In this document: in pieces, positions 54,973 to 63,956 of the stretch
Layout of the letters: every line of letters starts with the position of its first letter
How positions within the stretch are numbered: the stretch's first letter is position 1
From: Pantoea sp. IMH
GTDB taxonomy: Bacteria; Pseudomonadota; Gammaproteobacteria; Enterobacterales; Enterobacteriaceae
Length of the DNA: 64,000 nucleotides
Direction: 5' to 3'
Assembly (NCBI RefSeq): GCF_000599885.1
Contig: NZ_JFGT01000002.1
Location: forward strand, 806,001-870,000
Position numbers and translations under genes: made by a program
The notes under the pieces: generated by a model
Seen by the model: the letters and a program-made list of their open reading frames with translations, nothing else
What the model was told of the DNA's origin: nothing
Database searches by the model: none

Positions 54973-55403
54973 ATCCGCACTCTGCCGCGGGAAGAGATAA
55001 CGATGTGTCGTTCACCTGCTACTCCGGTAATCACTACCCGGCCCGGTTTTGCCACGCTGCGGCGACCATAAAATCCGGTGTCCGGGGTCAGCGAGCGCAG
55101 CGTGATACCGCCTTCAGGCACACGGAAAGAGAGCCGGTTTCGGCGATCGCACCCCCGGTCAACCGGCCCGCTGCCGAGGCAGCCTCCCGCATCCGTGCGT
55201 AACCACAACAGGCGCGGCACATTGTGCCAGTTTGCTTCACTTCTTAGCCGCAGCAGGAACAGCTGAACCTGCCGGGCAACGTCATTCAGCCGCTGCTGCT
55301 GCTGCCAGCGCTGCCAGCCGCTAACGGCAGAGACAGACAAAATACCGGCTATCACCATCACGATAAGTAACTCCACGAGCGTAAAACCCTGCATCTTTTT
55401 CAT
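54942..55403 (-). CDS. ppdA: Prepilin peptidase-dependent protein A
   Basis: GspH/FimT-like pseudopilin, 153 residues. The start at 55403 gives MKKMQGFTLVELLIVMVIAG: a very short basic leader, cleavage at G/F, and glutamate at +5. A soluble domain with several cysteines (GGCLGSGPVDRGCDRR, CRPEEALC) follows. It is the first gene of the ppdA-ppdB-ygdB-ppdC run that leads into recC. The open frame reaches 9 codons further up but the prepilin leader fixes this start. Confidence 0.9.
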   Translation of the reverse strand: MKKMQGFTLVELLIVMVIAGILSVSAVSGWQRWQQQQRLNDVARQVQLFLLRLRSEANWHNVPRLLWLRTDAGGCLGSGPVDRGCDRRNRLSFRVPEGGITLRSLTPDTGFYGRRSVAKPGRVVITGVAGERHIVISSRGRVRICRPEEALCQ

Positions 55404-55704
55404 GGCGCTACTCTCCCGTGTGGCCCGCACAGCGTCCAGCAGTGAAAGTGCCGGTTGCGAACAGCCTCCAGATAAAAAGGGCCTGTTTAATCAGGCAGGC
55501 AAAAGCATTGCGAGCGGGTTCGCAAAGCACAGTGTTAAGGGTGGATGTCAGGCCAGGGCGCGATGCATAACTGGTGAGCAGGGAGGAAACTGCACAGCGT
55601 ATGGCGGAACAGGTAATGCCATATCGTGCCTGGAGATAAATAGCCATTAGCCACAGACGATTTGAAATTTGAACTGAGACTGGCTGTGGGCTGTTGACGT
55701 TGGT

Positions 55705-55760
55705 TTTGGGGTTTGGGGTTTGGGGTTTGGGGTTTGGGGTTTGGGGTTTGGGGTTTGGGG
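55705..55760 (+). repeat. Tandem heptamer TTTGGGG, eight copies
   Basis: Eight perfect back-to-back copies of the 7-mer TTTGGGG (56 bp), with G-tracts of four at a strict 7-bp period starting 55708. The unit length is not a multiple of three, so it is not a protein repeat. Eight G4 tracts with 3-base loops can form one or two intramolecular G-quadruplexes on the plus strand. It lies about 30 bp beyond the thyA terminator. Confidence 0.97.
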
Positions 55761-55789
55761 TTGGCAGCAGAACAGATGCCTAAGGGCAT

Positions 55790-55819
55790 AAAAGCGGGAG
55801 CGGACGCTTTCCGCTCCCG
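55790..55819 (-). terminator. thyA intrinsic terminator
   Basis: CGGGAGCGGA and its partner CCGCTCCCG (stem of 9-10 bp, loop about 6-7) are followed on the minus strand by CTTTTATG, 8 bp past the thyA stop. Confidence 0.85.
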
Positions 55820-55826
55820 ACACCGG

Positions 55827-56621
55827 TCAGATAGCCACCGGCGCTTTAATCGGCGGGTGTGGATCGTAACCTTCAATCTCGAAATCTTCAAAACGATAGT
55901 CAAAAAGCGAGGCAGGTTTGCGCTTGATAACAAGTTTTGGCAGCGAGCGAGGTTCACGCGTCAGCTGAAGATGAGTCTGTTCAAGGTGATTGCTGTAAAG
56001 ATGCGTATCACCGCCGGTCCAGACAAAATCCCCCACTTCCAGATCGCACTGCTGGGCCATCATATGAACCAGCAAAGCGTAGCTGGCGATATTGAACGGC
56101 AGGCCAAGGAAAACGTCGCAGGAGCGCTGATAGAGCTGGCAGGAAAGCTTACCGTCCGCCACATAGAACTGGAAGAAAGCGTGGCAAGGCGCTAATGCCA
56201 TTTGATCAAGCTCGCCCACATTCCAGGCAGAGACGATGATACGGCGCGAGTCAGGATCGGTTTTCAGCTGCTCAATAACCTTTGCCAGCTGGTCGATCTG
56301 CTGACCGTCCGGTGCGCCCCAGCTGCGCCACTGCTTGCCATAAACCGGGCCGAGATCGCCATTTTCATCGGCCCATTCGTCCCAGATAGTGACCTTGTTT
56401 TCCTTCAGGTAAGCGGTATTGGTGTCACCATTCAGAAACCACAGCAGTTCATGAATAATCGAACGCAGATGGCATTTTTTCGTGGTCACCAGCGGAAAGC
56501 CTTCCTGCAGATTGAAACGCATCTGATGGCCAAAAATCGACAGCGTGCCGGTGCCGGTGCGGTCATTTTTCGGCGTGCCCTCGCTAAGCACTTTCTGCAT
56601 TAATTCCAGATACTGTTTCAT
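55827..56621 (-). CDS. thyA: Thymidylate synthase
   Basis: ThyA methylates dUMP to dTMP with methylene-tetrahydrofolate. It is 264 residues, identical in length to E. coli. The nucleophilic cysteine is in [14 protein letters not shown] (about residue 146). Other conserved stretches are [64 protein letters not shown] and GDTHLYSNH. It overlaps the lgt stop by 4 bp (ATGA), so it is translated from the lgt transcript. Confidence 0.99.
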   Translation of the reverse strand: MKQYLELMQKVLSEGTPKNDRTGTGTLSIFGHQMRFNLQEGFPLVTTKKCHLRSIIHELLWFLNGDTNTAYLKENKVTIWDEWADENGDLGPVYGKQWRSWGAPDGQQIDQLAKVIEQLKTDPDSRRIIVSAWNVGELDQMALAPCHAFFQFYVADGKLSCQLYQRSCDVFLGLPFNIASYALLVHMMAQQCDLEVGDFVWTGGDTHLYSNHLEQTHLQLTREPRSLPKLVIKRKPASLFDYRFEDFEIEGYDPHPPIKAPVAI

Positions 56622-57499
56622 TTTCCCTCACTAAGCGGCTCTACCGGACGGCGGCGGTAGGCCCAAATCATCATAATGACGCCCGCCACAATCATGGGCA
56701 CAGAGAGGATCTGCCCCATGCTGATGGCGTTATCGAAGAGGCCCAGTTGCGCATCGGGCTGGCGGAAGAATTCCACAATGATGCGGAACGCGCCATAGCC
56801 AATCAGGAACAGACCGGACACGGCCCCCATCGGACGTTTTTTGCGGATAAAAAGATTCAGAATGATAAACAGCACGATCCCTTCCAGCAGCAGCTCATAA
56901 AGCTGTGACGGATGGCGCGGCAGCACGCCATAGGTGGCGAGCAGTGACTGCCATTCAGGATGGGTGGCGACCAGCGCAACATCTTCGCCGCGCGAACCCG
57001 GAAAGAGCATCGCCCAGGAGACATCAGGCGCCACGCGGCCCCAGAGTTCACCATTAATGAAATTCCCCAGGCGACCGGCACCCAGGCCGAACGGGATCAG
57101 CGGCGCAATAAAATCGGCCACCTGGAAGAAATGACGTTTGGTGCGCCGTGCGAACCAGAGCATCACGCAGATAACCCCGATCAGACCGCCGTGGAATGAC
57201 ATGCCGCCATCCCAGACCTTGAACAGATAGAGCGGATTATCCAGAAACAGCGGGAAATTATAGAACAGCACGTAGCCGATACGGCCACCGAGAAAAACGC
57301 CGAGAAAGCCTGCATAGAGCAGATTTTCAACCTCTTCTTTTTTCCAGCCGCTGCCAGGTTTGTTGGCACGACGCACGGCGAGCCACATGGCAAAAAGGAA
57401 ACCGACCAGATACATCAGGCCGTACCAGTGCAGGGAGATCGGCCCGATGGAAAAAATTACCGGGTCAAACTGAGGAAAAGCCAGATAGCCGTTAGTCAT
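56618..57499 (-). CDS. lgt: Prolipoprotein diacylglyceryl transferase
   Basis: Lgt moves diacylglycerol from phosphatidylglycerol to the lipobox cysteine of prolipoproteins, the first step of lipoprotein maturation in the inner membrane. It is 293 residues with seven hydrophobic segments. The Lgt signature is [16 protein letters not shown] (about residues 141-156). HGGLIGV and RHPSQLYE with essential H/Y/E residues are present. It is upstream of and overlapping thyA, the standard enterobacterial pair; lipoproteins encoded in this window (YgdI, YgdR, MltA) are its substrates. Confidence 0.98.
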   Translation of the reverse strand: MTNGYLAFPQFDPVIFSIGPISLHWYGLMYLVGFLFAMWLAVRRANKPGSGWKKEEVENLLYAGFLGVFLGGRIGYVLFYNFPLFLDNPLYLFKVWDGGMSFHGGLIGVICVMLWFARRTKRHFFQVADFIAPLIPFGLGAGRLGNFINGELWGRVAPDVSWAMLFPGSRGEDVALVATHPEWQSLLATYGVLPRHPSQLYELLLEGIVLFIILNLFIRKKRPMGAVSGLFLIGYGAFRIIVEFFRQPDAQLGLFDNAISMGQILSVPMIVAGVIMMIWAYRRRPVEPLSEGK

Positions 57500-57640
57500 C
57501 TTTCACCATTTTTTAAGTCTGCCCTGACTTGCAGGCGACAAGGAGTTAACCAGTGCGCGCGAGGCGCTGCATTAAGCCGCGCATGATAGCACAGCCTAAA
57601 TCTGCGAAGTTTGCCGGAACTGTAAACTTTATTAAGAGGC

Positions 57641-59887
57641 TCAGCGGCCTCCCCGAATCAGGCCGCCAAGCCCGCGCTGCTCCATAAAGGCCGCCACCCG
57701 CTGCCGGACATCCTCTGCCAGTCTGGCCTCAAGACTCTGTTCCGCCAGCTTTTGCGCCTCTTCACAGTCGAGGCGATTGAGTAAATACTTTACCCTCGCC
57801 ACGTTGCGGCCATTCATGCTGAGATGGTGGAATCCCAGTCCAATAAGCAGAGGAACGCACATCGGATCGCCCGCCATTTCGCCGCAGAGGCAGAGTTCAA
57901 CGCCCGCGCGCTCCGCTTCCTGCGCTATCATCTGCAGCGCGCGCAGCACCGCAGGATGCAGGCTGTCATAGAGGCTGGCCACCCGCGTATTGTTGCGATC
58001 GACCGCAAGCAGATACTGCGTCAGATCGTTGGTGCCCACTGAGATAAAATCGACCCGCTGCGCCAGATGGCCGATCATAAAGATCATCGACGGCACTTCA
58101 ATCATCACGCCAATACGCGGCCTGGGAATGGCATATCCCAGCATCTCTTCCACCTCCAGCGCGGCACGAGCAATCAGCCGTTTAGCCTCATCGATCTCCT
58201 CAATACCGGTGATCATCGGCAGGAGAATGCTGAGGTTATTACTGGCCACGTTAGCGCGGAGCATCGCCCTGAGCTGGACGAGGAAGATCTCTGGCTGATC
58301 GAGCGTCAGGCGAATGCCGCGCCAGCCAAGGCAGGGATTCTCTTCGCTGATAGGCATATAGGGAAGCTGCTTATCGGCGCCGATATCAAGCGTACGCAGC
58401 GTGACGGGCTTATCCAGAAAGAGCTGCAACATCCCCTGATACTGGGCGACCTGCTCCTCTTCTGAAGGGAAGCCGTTCTGTAGCATAAAGGGGATTTCAG
58501 TACGATACAGCCCGACGCCATCGACTTTGTTTCCCAGGGTTTTTTCATGTTCGGCGCTCAGGCCGGCATTGAGCATCACCTTCACCGTCTGGCCGCTGCT
58601 CAGCCGCGCCGGGCGTTCCACCACATCCTCAGCCAGCTTGCTCAGCTCATTCTCTTCGCTGATCAGCCGCTGATATTCCTGCACCAGCAGCGGCTCAGGA
58701 TCGACCAGCAGTTCACCGCGGTAGCCATCCACGATCAGCAGATGACCATTCAGCAGTTCAGGCTGAATATCCGCTCCCATCACGGTTGGGATGCCCATCG
58801 CCCGCACCATGATTGCCGCGTGAGAGTTTGATGCGCCGTCTCTGACTACCACGCCAGCCAGACGATCGTGCGGCAGCTCGGCCAGGATCGTGGCCGTCAG
58901 TTCATCCGCCACCAGCACGAAGCGTTCCGGCCAGGCGTTGGTTCCCTGCATGGTGTCATCAAGATGGAACACCAGCCGCTGCCCCAGCACGCGCAGATCG
59001 CCGGCGCGTTCACGCAGATAGCTGTCCTGAAGGCTGGCAAACTGGGCGGCAAATTTCTCTATGACTTTCTTCACCGCCCACTCGGCCACCGATCCGGCAT
59101 CAATCTCGGCATAGAGATCTTTTTTCAGGCGGGCATCGCTGAGCAGGTGGGAATAGAGGTCGAAGATTGCCGCGCTCTCTTTATGCACGCTGGCGTTGAA
59201 ACGTTTGCTGTACCGCCTGAACTCGCTTGAGGCCTCATCCATCGCCAGCGAAAGACGTTCGCGTTCGCGCTGGGTATCGAGCGTCGAGGCGGCAAAAATA
59301 GTATCGAGTGAAGGCTGGGTGACATCGACCCAGCCGGGCGCCACCGCAACGCCGGGTGCCGCCGCTATCGCTTTGACGCGCGTTTGCCGGTACTGCCCGA
59401 ACAGCGCGTTAAGCTGGGACTGGGAGAGGATAGCCGCCATCTGCGTGGCGAGCGTGACCAGGAAAGACTCTTCGCTTTCATCAAACTGGCGATGCTCACG
59501 CTGCTGCACCACCAGCACACCGAGCAGCTGGCGGCGGCTGATGATCGGCACGCCGAGAAACGAGCGGAAACGCTCTTCTTTTACGGAAGGAATATATTTG
59601 AAGCTGGGATGGCTCTGCGCATCGGCCAGGTTAATCGGCTCCGCGAGACGGCCCACCAGCCCGACGATCCCTTCGTCAAAGGCCAGCGCGACGGTACGCC
59701 CGCGCGGCTTTTTCAGCCCGCGCGTCGCCATCAGGTAATAGCAGCGGCGATCGTGATCGGCGAGGTAAACCGAGCAGACTTCGGTATCCATCGCCAGGCA
59801 AATCTCATTGACCAGGATATCGAGCGCTTCGGTAAGCCGGGGGGCGCCGGCCACTTTTTCCACTATTTCGCGCAGCTGTGTGAGCAT
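57641..59887 (-). CDS. ptsP: Phosphoenolpyruvate-protein phosphotransferase PtsP (EI-Ntr)
   Basis: PtsP transfers phosphate from PEP to NPr (PtsO) in the nitrogen-related phosphotransferase chain and senses glutamine through its GAF domain. It is 748 residues. GAF domain at about 1-165 (DTEVCSVYLADHDRRCYYL), then the PTS EI N-domain, the phospho-histidine in ASNSHAAIMVRAMGIPTVMG (about 355), and the PEP-binding C-domain (GLYRTEIPFML, VDFISVGTNDLTQY, LCGEMAGDP). Two adjacent ATG codons (59890 and 59887) are possible starts; E. coli fits 59887. It follows rppH by about 10 bp. Confidence 0.98.
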   Translation of the reverse strand: MLTQLREIVEKVAGAPRLTEALDILVNEICLAMDTEVCSVYLADHDRRCYYLMATRGLKKPRGRTVALAFDEGIVGLVGRLAEPINLADAQSHPSFKYIPSVKEERFRSFLGVPIISRRQLLGVLVVQQREHRQFDESEESFLVTLATQMAAILSQSQLNALFGQYRQTRVKAIAAAPGVAVAPGWVDVTQPSLDTIFAASTLDTQRERERLSLAMDEASSEFRRYSKRFNASVHKESAAIFDLYSHLLSDARLKKDLYAEIDAGSVAEWAVKKVIEKFAAQFASLQDSYLRERAGDLRVLGQRLVFHLDDTMQGTNAWPERFVLVADELTATILAELPHDRLAGVVVRDGASNSHAAIMVRAMGIPTVMGADIQPELLNGHLLIVDGYRGELLVDPEPLLVQEYQRLISEENELSKLAEDVVERPARLSSGQTVKVMLNAGLSAEHEKTLGNKVDGVGLYRTEIPFMLQNGFPSEEEQVAQYQGMLQLFLDKPVTLRTLDIGADKQLPYMPISEENPCLGWRGIRLTLDQPEIFLVQLRAMLRANVASNNLSILLPMITGIEEIDEAKRLIARAALEVEEMLGYAIPRPRIGVMIEVPSMIFMIGHLAQRVDFISVGTNDLTQYLLAVDRNNTRVASLYDSLHPAVLRALQMIAQEAERAGVELCLCGEMAGDPMCVPLLIGLGFHHLSMNGRNVARVKYLLNRLDCEEAQKLAEQSLEARLAEDVRQRVAAFMEQRGLGGLIRGGR

Positions 59888-59899
59888 CATCTATATGGC

Positions 59900-60424
59900 T
59901 TAACCTCGCTTCCGGCGCCAGGGTGCATTTCGCTGTACGGTACTCTCCTGGAGCGGCATCACCACGCTGGCAAACTCCTTCATTACCCGGCGGTAGACGT
60001 CACGTTTAAAGGAGACGACCTGGCGCACCGGATACCAGAAGCTGACCCAGCGCCATCCGTCAAACTCCGGCGTACTGCTGGTCTGCATATTGATATCTGC
60101 GTCATTGCACATTAACTGCAGAAGAAACCACTTCTGTTTCTGGCCGATACAGACCGGCTTTGTGTCCCAACGCACCAAACGTTTTGGCAATTTATATCGT
60201 AACCAGTTTCGGGTAGAGGCAAGGATGCGGACATCCTTACGGTGCAAACCAACTTCCTCAAAGAGTTCGCGGTACATGGCCTGTTCCGCTGTTTCCCCGG
60301 GATTAATCCCGCCCTGCGGAAATTGCCAGGAGTGTTGACCAAAACGTCTGGCCCACAGCACCTGTCCCTGCCTGTTACAAATTACGATACCAACATTCGG
60401 GCGGTAGCCATCATCATCGATCAC
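59900..60424 (-). CDS. rppH: RNA pyrophosphohydrolase RppH
   Basis: RppH removes pyrophosphate from the 5' end of transcripts, starting RNase E-dependent mRNA decay. It is 174 residues. The Nudix box is [23 protein letters not shown] (residues about 38-60), complete with the REXXEE core. The N-terminus [27 protein letters not shown] is typical. It begins the rppH-ptsP unit. Confidence 0.98.
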   Translation of the reverse strand: MIDDDGYRPNVGIVICNRQGQVLWARRFGQHSWQFPQGGINPGETAEQAMYRELFEEVGLHRKDVRILASTRNWLRYKLPKRLVRWDTKPVCIGQKQKWFLLQLMCNDADINMQTSSTPEFDGWRWVSFWYPVRQVVSFKRDVYRRVMKEFASVVMPLQESTVQRNAPWRRKRG

Positions 60425-61109
60425 TGGACTACCTCAAACTAAAAAATCTGGATGTTCTGATTGTTTCACACTCCTTACAGACGGTAAACCACTGGTTTAT
60501 CCCCTTTTCGCTTGCTTCTTACGGGATAACTCACAGTTAAAGTCAAAGTTATAAACAGAAGAGGGGCGAGTTTCGCGATCTTATTCACGTTTTCTGTGGA
60601 TAGCTATGTGCAGAACCCGGTTAACAGATGGGGAAAACTTTCTTAACGCGCTGATGGCGCATCTGTACAGCATTACTCAACCCTTTATAAAGAATGACTT
60701 TTATCGGGTTATACCGGGAATTTATTTCGCCTTCATACGACTGTCATCTCCAGAAGATCCGCAGGTGGCGAAAGATCCATCACCCGCTAATTTATCCACA
60801 GCTTATGCCGTTTACTTGCGCACTTAAGAGCAAAAATGGCAGAAAAGTCACGGCGTCAAGGCTGTAAATCGAACCAGTGGTCAGCAACGAAAGCACTTAT
60901 CCCATTTTTCTGTGGATAACAGGGTGTAAGATCCTGTTCATTGCCAGTGTCAAACAGGGCATAACCTTTAGCCGCTAAACTAAGTCTCACGGCGCGATGA
61001 AAAAAACGCATGATTTATCATGCTATTATTGCGCTTCATTCCCGACATTTCCGGCCTGTGAGGCGAGCGGGATAAGTGTGGTTAATTTTTGTACAGTGTG
61101 GGTAAGATT
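60425..61109. promoter_or_regulatory. rppH-mutH intergenic region with DnaA boxes, DARS2-like
   Basis: 685 bp without a supported gene, in the place where E. coli has DARS2, a locus that recharges DnaA-ADP to DnaA-ATP. DnaA boxes seen: perfect TTATCCACA at 60792-60800 and perfect TGTGGATAA (reverse) at 60911-60919. One-mismatch boxes are TTATTCACG at 60581-60589, TGTGGATAG at 60595-60603 (these two face each other 5 bp apart) and TGTGGTTAA at 61077-61085. Assignment as DARS2 rests on position and boxes; I did not place IHF or Fis sites. Confidence 0.7.
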
Positions 61110-61796
61110 ATGACGCAGTCCTTTCTTCCGGTGCCGCCGCCGGAAAACGAGACGCAGTTGCTTGAGCGGGCCAGCCAGCTTGCGGGCTATACGCTGGGCG
61201 AGCTTGCGCTGCATGCCCATCTGCCGATACCCAACGATTTGAAACGGGACAAAGGCTGGGTCGGCATGCTGCTTGAGCGTTATCTGGGGGCCAGTGCGGG
61301 CAGCAAGCCGGAACAGGACTTTGCTGAGATTGGCGTGGAGTTAAAAACGATTCCGGTTGATGCAACGGGCCGCCCGCTGGAAACCACCTTCGTCTGCGTT
61401 GCCCCGCTGACCGGCAATAGCGGCGTGGTGTGGGAGACCAGCCACGTTCGCCACAAACTGGCCCGCGTTCTGTGGGTGCCGGTGGAGGGTGACAGACTGA
61501 TCCCCCTGGCCCAGCGACGGGTGGGTGCGCCGCTGCTCTGGAGTCCCAGTAAAGAAGAAGAGGAGCTGCTACGCCGGGATTGGGAGGAGCTAATGGATAT
61601 GATCGTGCTGGGCCAGATCGGACAGATCACCGCCCGTCATGGCGAAGTGCTGCAAATCCGGCCCAAGGCCGCCAACAGTCGTGCGCTGACCGAAGGGATC
61701 GGCGAAAACGGCCAGCCTGTGATGACGCTGCCGCGCGGCTTTTATCTTAAGAAGAGCTTCACCGGTCCCCTGCTGGCACGCCATTTTTTACTGTAG
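61110..61796 (+). CDS. mutH: DNA mismatch repair endonuclease MutH
   Basis: MutH nicks the unmethylated strand at hemimethylated GATC after activation by MutS-MutL. The start is the ATG at 61110 ([18 protein letters not shown]), giving 228 residues. The catalytic D/E/K set is in [19 protein letters not shown] (about residues 68-86). Further conserved blocks are [40 protein letters not shown] and the C-terminal [20 protein letters not shown]. It is downstream of the DARS2-like region. Confidence 0.98.
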   Translation: MTQSFLPVPPPENETQLLERASQLAGYTLGELALHAHLPIPNDLKRDKGWVGMLLERYLGASAGSKPEQDFAEIGVELKTIPVDATGRPLETTFVCVAPLTGNSGVVWETSHVRHKLARVLWVPVEGDRLIPLAQRRVGAPLLWSPSKEEEELLRRDWEELMDMIVLGQIGQITARHGEVLQIRPKAANSRALTEGIGENGQPVMTLPRGFYLKKSFTGPLLARHFLL

Positions 61797-61858
61797 GCAC
61801 TTAGCGGCTTAACGACAGGATGCGTTCTTTTTTCGCTTTTTCTAAGGACGCAGGAGTT

Positions 61859-62198
61859 ATGTTTGACTGGATAGCCGATCCCAATGCCTGGCTGGCGCTG
61901 GGAACGCTGTCTAGCCTGGAGATCGTTCTCGGTATGGATAATATTATTTTCCCTCACGCTGGTGATGGCCAGACTGCCGGCACATCAACAAAACGCCGCC
62001 CGTCGCATCGGCGAATTCGTTGAACGTCACCCGACTATCAAGATAGTGGCACTCTCATTTCTGATGCTGGTGGGATTTACGTTAATCCTTGCAAGCTTTC
62101 ATGTGCAGGTGCCCAAAGCCTGGCTCTGTTTCGCCATGTTCTTCTCTGTGGCGGTGGAGTTCCTCAATCTCAGGCGAAGTAAAAAGCGTAGCGGCTGA
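61859..62198 (+). pseudogene. ygdQ: Decayed TerC-family membrane protein YgdQ
   Basis: In E. coli this position holds ygdQ, a TerC-family inner-membrane protein of about 237 residues. Here the ATG at 61859 (ribosome site AGGAG) reads MFDWIADPNAWLALGTLSSLEIVLGMDNIIF, then the frame is broken near 61952 by an apparent extra C in ttccctcacg. The +1 frame continues with SLTLVMARLPAHQQNAARR, then jumps directly to IGEFVERHPTIKIVALSFLMLVGFTLILASF and the C-terminal helix. About 124 central residues are missing relative to E. coli, including several membrane helices. A working protein is very unlikely. Confidence 0.88.
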
Positions 62199-62359
62199 TA
62201 GTAGCCAGGCCGGGCGCTGCGCTTTACGCTTGTAATATCACTTTACGAAAAATGTCAATGGCGTGGCGTGCTTGCGGCCTGTTTTCAGAGTTATGAGGTT
62301 ACGCTGGCGGCTTAAATACGTTATTACTAGGCTATTGCAACCATCTTCAGGAGCAGAGA

Positions 62360-62575
62360 ATGAGATATATGTTTGGCGCGGCGGCACTGGCACTGAGTAT
62401 GCTGGTCAGCGGGTGCAGCAGCGATTACGTCATGGCGACTAAGGAAGGCAAAATGATTATGACGCAGGGCAAACCTGAAATTGATGAAGAAACCGGCCTG
62501 GTAAAATATACCGACGGAACGGGACACGAACTGCAAATCAATGGGGATGAAATTTCCTCCATCGTTGAACGCTAA
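62360..62575 (+). CDS. ygdR: DUF903 lipoprotein YgdR
   Basis: Small lipoprotein of unknown function, 71 residues. The signal peptide ends in the lipobox LVSGC (cysteine at residue 19). The DUF903 domain follows: [46 protein letters not shown]. It is a paralogue of ygdI (33965-34189). A ribosome site AGGAG lies 8 bp before the ATG. It lies between the ygdQ remnant and tas, as in E. coli. Confidence 0.95.
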   Translation: MRYMFGAAALALSMLVSGCSSDYVMATKEGKMIMTQGKPEIDEETGLVKYTDGTGHELQINGDEISSIVER

Positions 62576-62768
62576 ATTGCCCTTCGCCACCTGCCCTTTT
62601 TGCTCAGGTGGCGAAGCACGCACTTCCCGATAATTCCCCCCTTCCCCCTGCTGCCTACGGCGGTTATAGTCGATAGCCGGATCTGAGCATGTGCCGCGAC
62701 GTTACGGCAGGTAAGTTATGCATGGTGCTCAGGTTCCACGTTTAATAATGAAAAAAGGAAGCCGGCAA

Positions 62769-63809
62769 ATGCACTATCACCGTATCCCCCACAGCACTCT
62801 GGAAGTCAGTCGTCTGGGGCTGGGCACCATGACGTTTGGTGAGCAGAACAGCGAAGCCGATGCCCATGCGCAGTTAGATTTGGCGATGCGTTCAGGCATA
62901 AACCTGATTGATGTCGCAGAGATGTATCCGGTGCCTCCGCGGCCGGAAACCCAGGGCTTAACTGAGAAGTATGTTGGCAGCTGGCTGAAGTCACGGGGCA
63001 ACCGTGGCAAGATTGTGCTGGCGTCTAAGGTGTCCGGGCCGGGCAGAGGCAGTGACGCCACCATCCGTCCCAATCAGGCGCTGGACCGCAAAAACATCCG
63101 CGAAGCGCTGGATGCCAGCCTGAAGCGCCTGAATACCGACTATCTTGACCTTTATCAGCTGCATTGGCCGCAACGCCCCGCCAACTATTTTGGCAAGCTG
63201 AACTATCAATATAATGATGCGACCAGCACCGTAACCCTGCTGGAAACGCTTGAAGCGCTGAACGAGCAGGTTCGGGCCGGAAAAATCCGCTATATCGGCG
63301 TCTCGAACGAAACGCCGTGGGGCGTGATGCGCTATCTGCAACTGGCGGAAAAACATGAGCTTCCCCGCATGGTCAGCATTCAGAACCCCTACAGCCTGCT
63401 TAACCGCAGTTTCGAGGTCGGGCTGGCGGAAATCAGCCAGCATGAAGGCGTGGAACTGCTGGCTTACTCCTGTCTGGCCTTCGGCACGCTGAGCGGAAAA
63501 TACCTGAATGGCGCGAAACCCGCCGGGGCGCGCAATACGCTGTTCAGCCGTTTTACCCGCTACAGCGGCGAGCAGGCGCAGCTGGCCACCGCGGAATATG
63601 TGGCGCTGGCTAAGCAGCACGGTATCGATCCCTGCCAGATGGCACTCGCCTTTGTCCGTCAGCAGCCTTTTGTGGCGAGCACCCTGCTGGGCGCCACCAC
63701 GCTGGCGCAGCTACAGACCAATATCGACAGCTATAACCTGACGCTGGACAGTGAAGTGATGCAGGCATTAGAGGCGATTCACCAGCGTTATCCGTTCCCC
63801 GCGCCCTGA
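62769..63809 (+). CDS. tas: Aldo-keto reductase family protein Tas
   Basis: NADP(H)-dependent oxidoreductase of the aldo-keto reductase superfamily; in E. coli extra copies suppress tyrosine auxotrophy, and the natural substrate is unknown. The start at 62769 (MHYHRIPHSTLEVSRLGLGTMTFGEQ) has AGGAAG upstream and gives 346 residues. The catalytic tetrad can be placed: D48 and Y53 in DVAEMYPVPPRP, K in LASKVSG and H in YQLHWPQRP. The C-terminal cofactor region VASTLLGATTLAQLQTNI is intact. Confidence 0.97.
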   Translation: MHYHRIPHSTLEVSRLGLGTMTFGEQNSEADAHAQLDLAMRSGINLIDVAEMYPVPPRPETQGLTEKYVGSWLKSRGNRGKIVLASKVSGPGRGSDATIRPNQALDRKNIREALDASLKRLNTDYLDLYQLHWPQRPANYFGKLNYQYNDATSTVTLLETLEALNEQVRAGKIRYIGVSNETPWGVMRYLQLAEKHELPRMVSIQNPYSLLNRSFEVGLAEISQHEGVELLAYSCLAFGTLSGKYLNGAKPAGARNTLFSRFTRYSGEQAQLATAEYVALAKQHGIDPCQMALAFVRQQPFVASTLLGATTLAQLQTNIDSYNLTLDSEVMQALEAIHQRYPFPAP

Positions 63810-63867
63810 TCGCCACAATCCGGACCGGTGGCCTGAGCATATCGAGCGTCGTTAAAGCGTAATGCAT

Positions 63868-63886
63868 CCCGCGCCTCGGGCGCGGG
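63868..63886. terminator. GC-rich hairpin after tas
   Basis: CCCGCGCC and GGCGCGGG form an 8-bp perfect stem around tcg, between tas and the next, convergent gene. There is no T-run, so it may be bidirectional and weak. Confidence 0.5.
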
Positions 63887-63956
63887 AAACATCGGTAAGC
63901 GTGGGTTATCTCCATAGCGGAAGCGCCGCAGAACGTTGCGCCGCTCCGGCCGTTTG

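Larger units (their letters stand above)
55404..55826. other. thyA-ppdA intergenic region with heptamer array
   Basis: 423 bp between thyA and ppdA. From the thyA side it holds the thyA terminator (55790-55819), then the TTTGGGG array (55705-55760), then about 300 bp of unassigned sequence. A minus-strand open frame of 79 codons (55408-55647) overlaps the ppdA leader region, resembles nothing I know and is not called. Confidence 0.6.

Noticed and set aside
55535..55957. Minus-strand frame with repeated PNPKPQT-like peptide
   Set aside because: It is the translation of the complementary CCCCAAA heptamer array, overlaps thyA on the same strand in another frame, and starts inside thyA.
60606..60827. 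73-codon plus-strand frame in the rppH-mutH gap
   Set aside because: No family resemblance and no good ribosome site; it overlaps a perfect DnaA box of the DARS2-like region.
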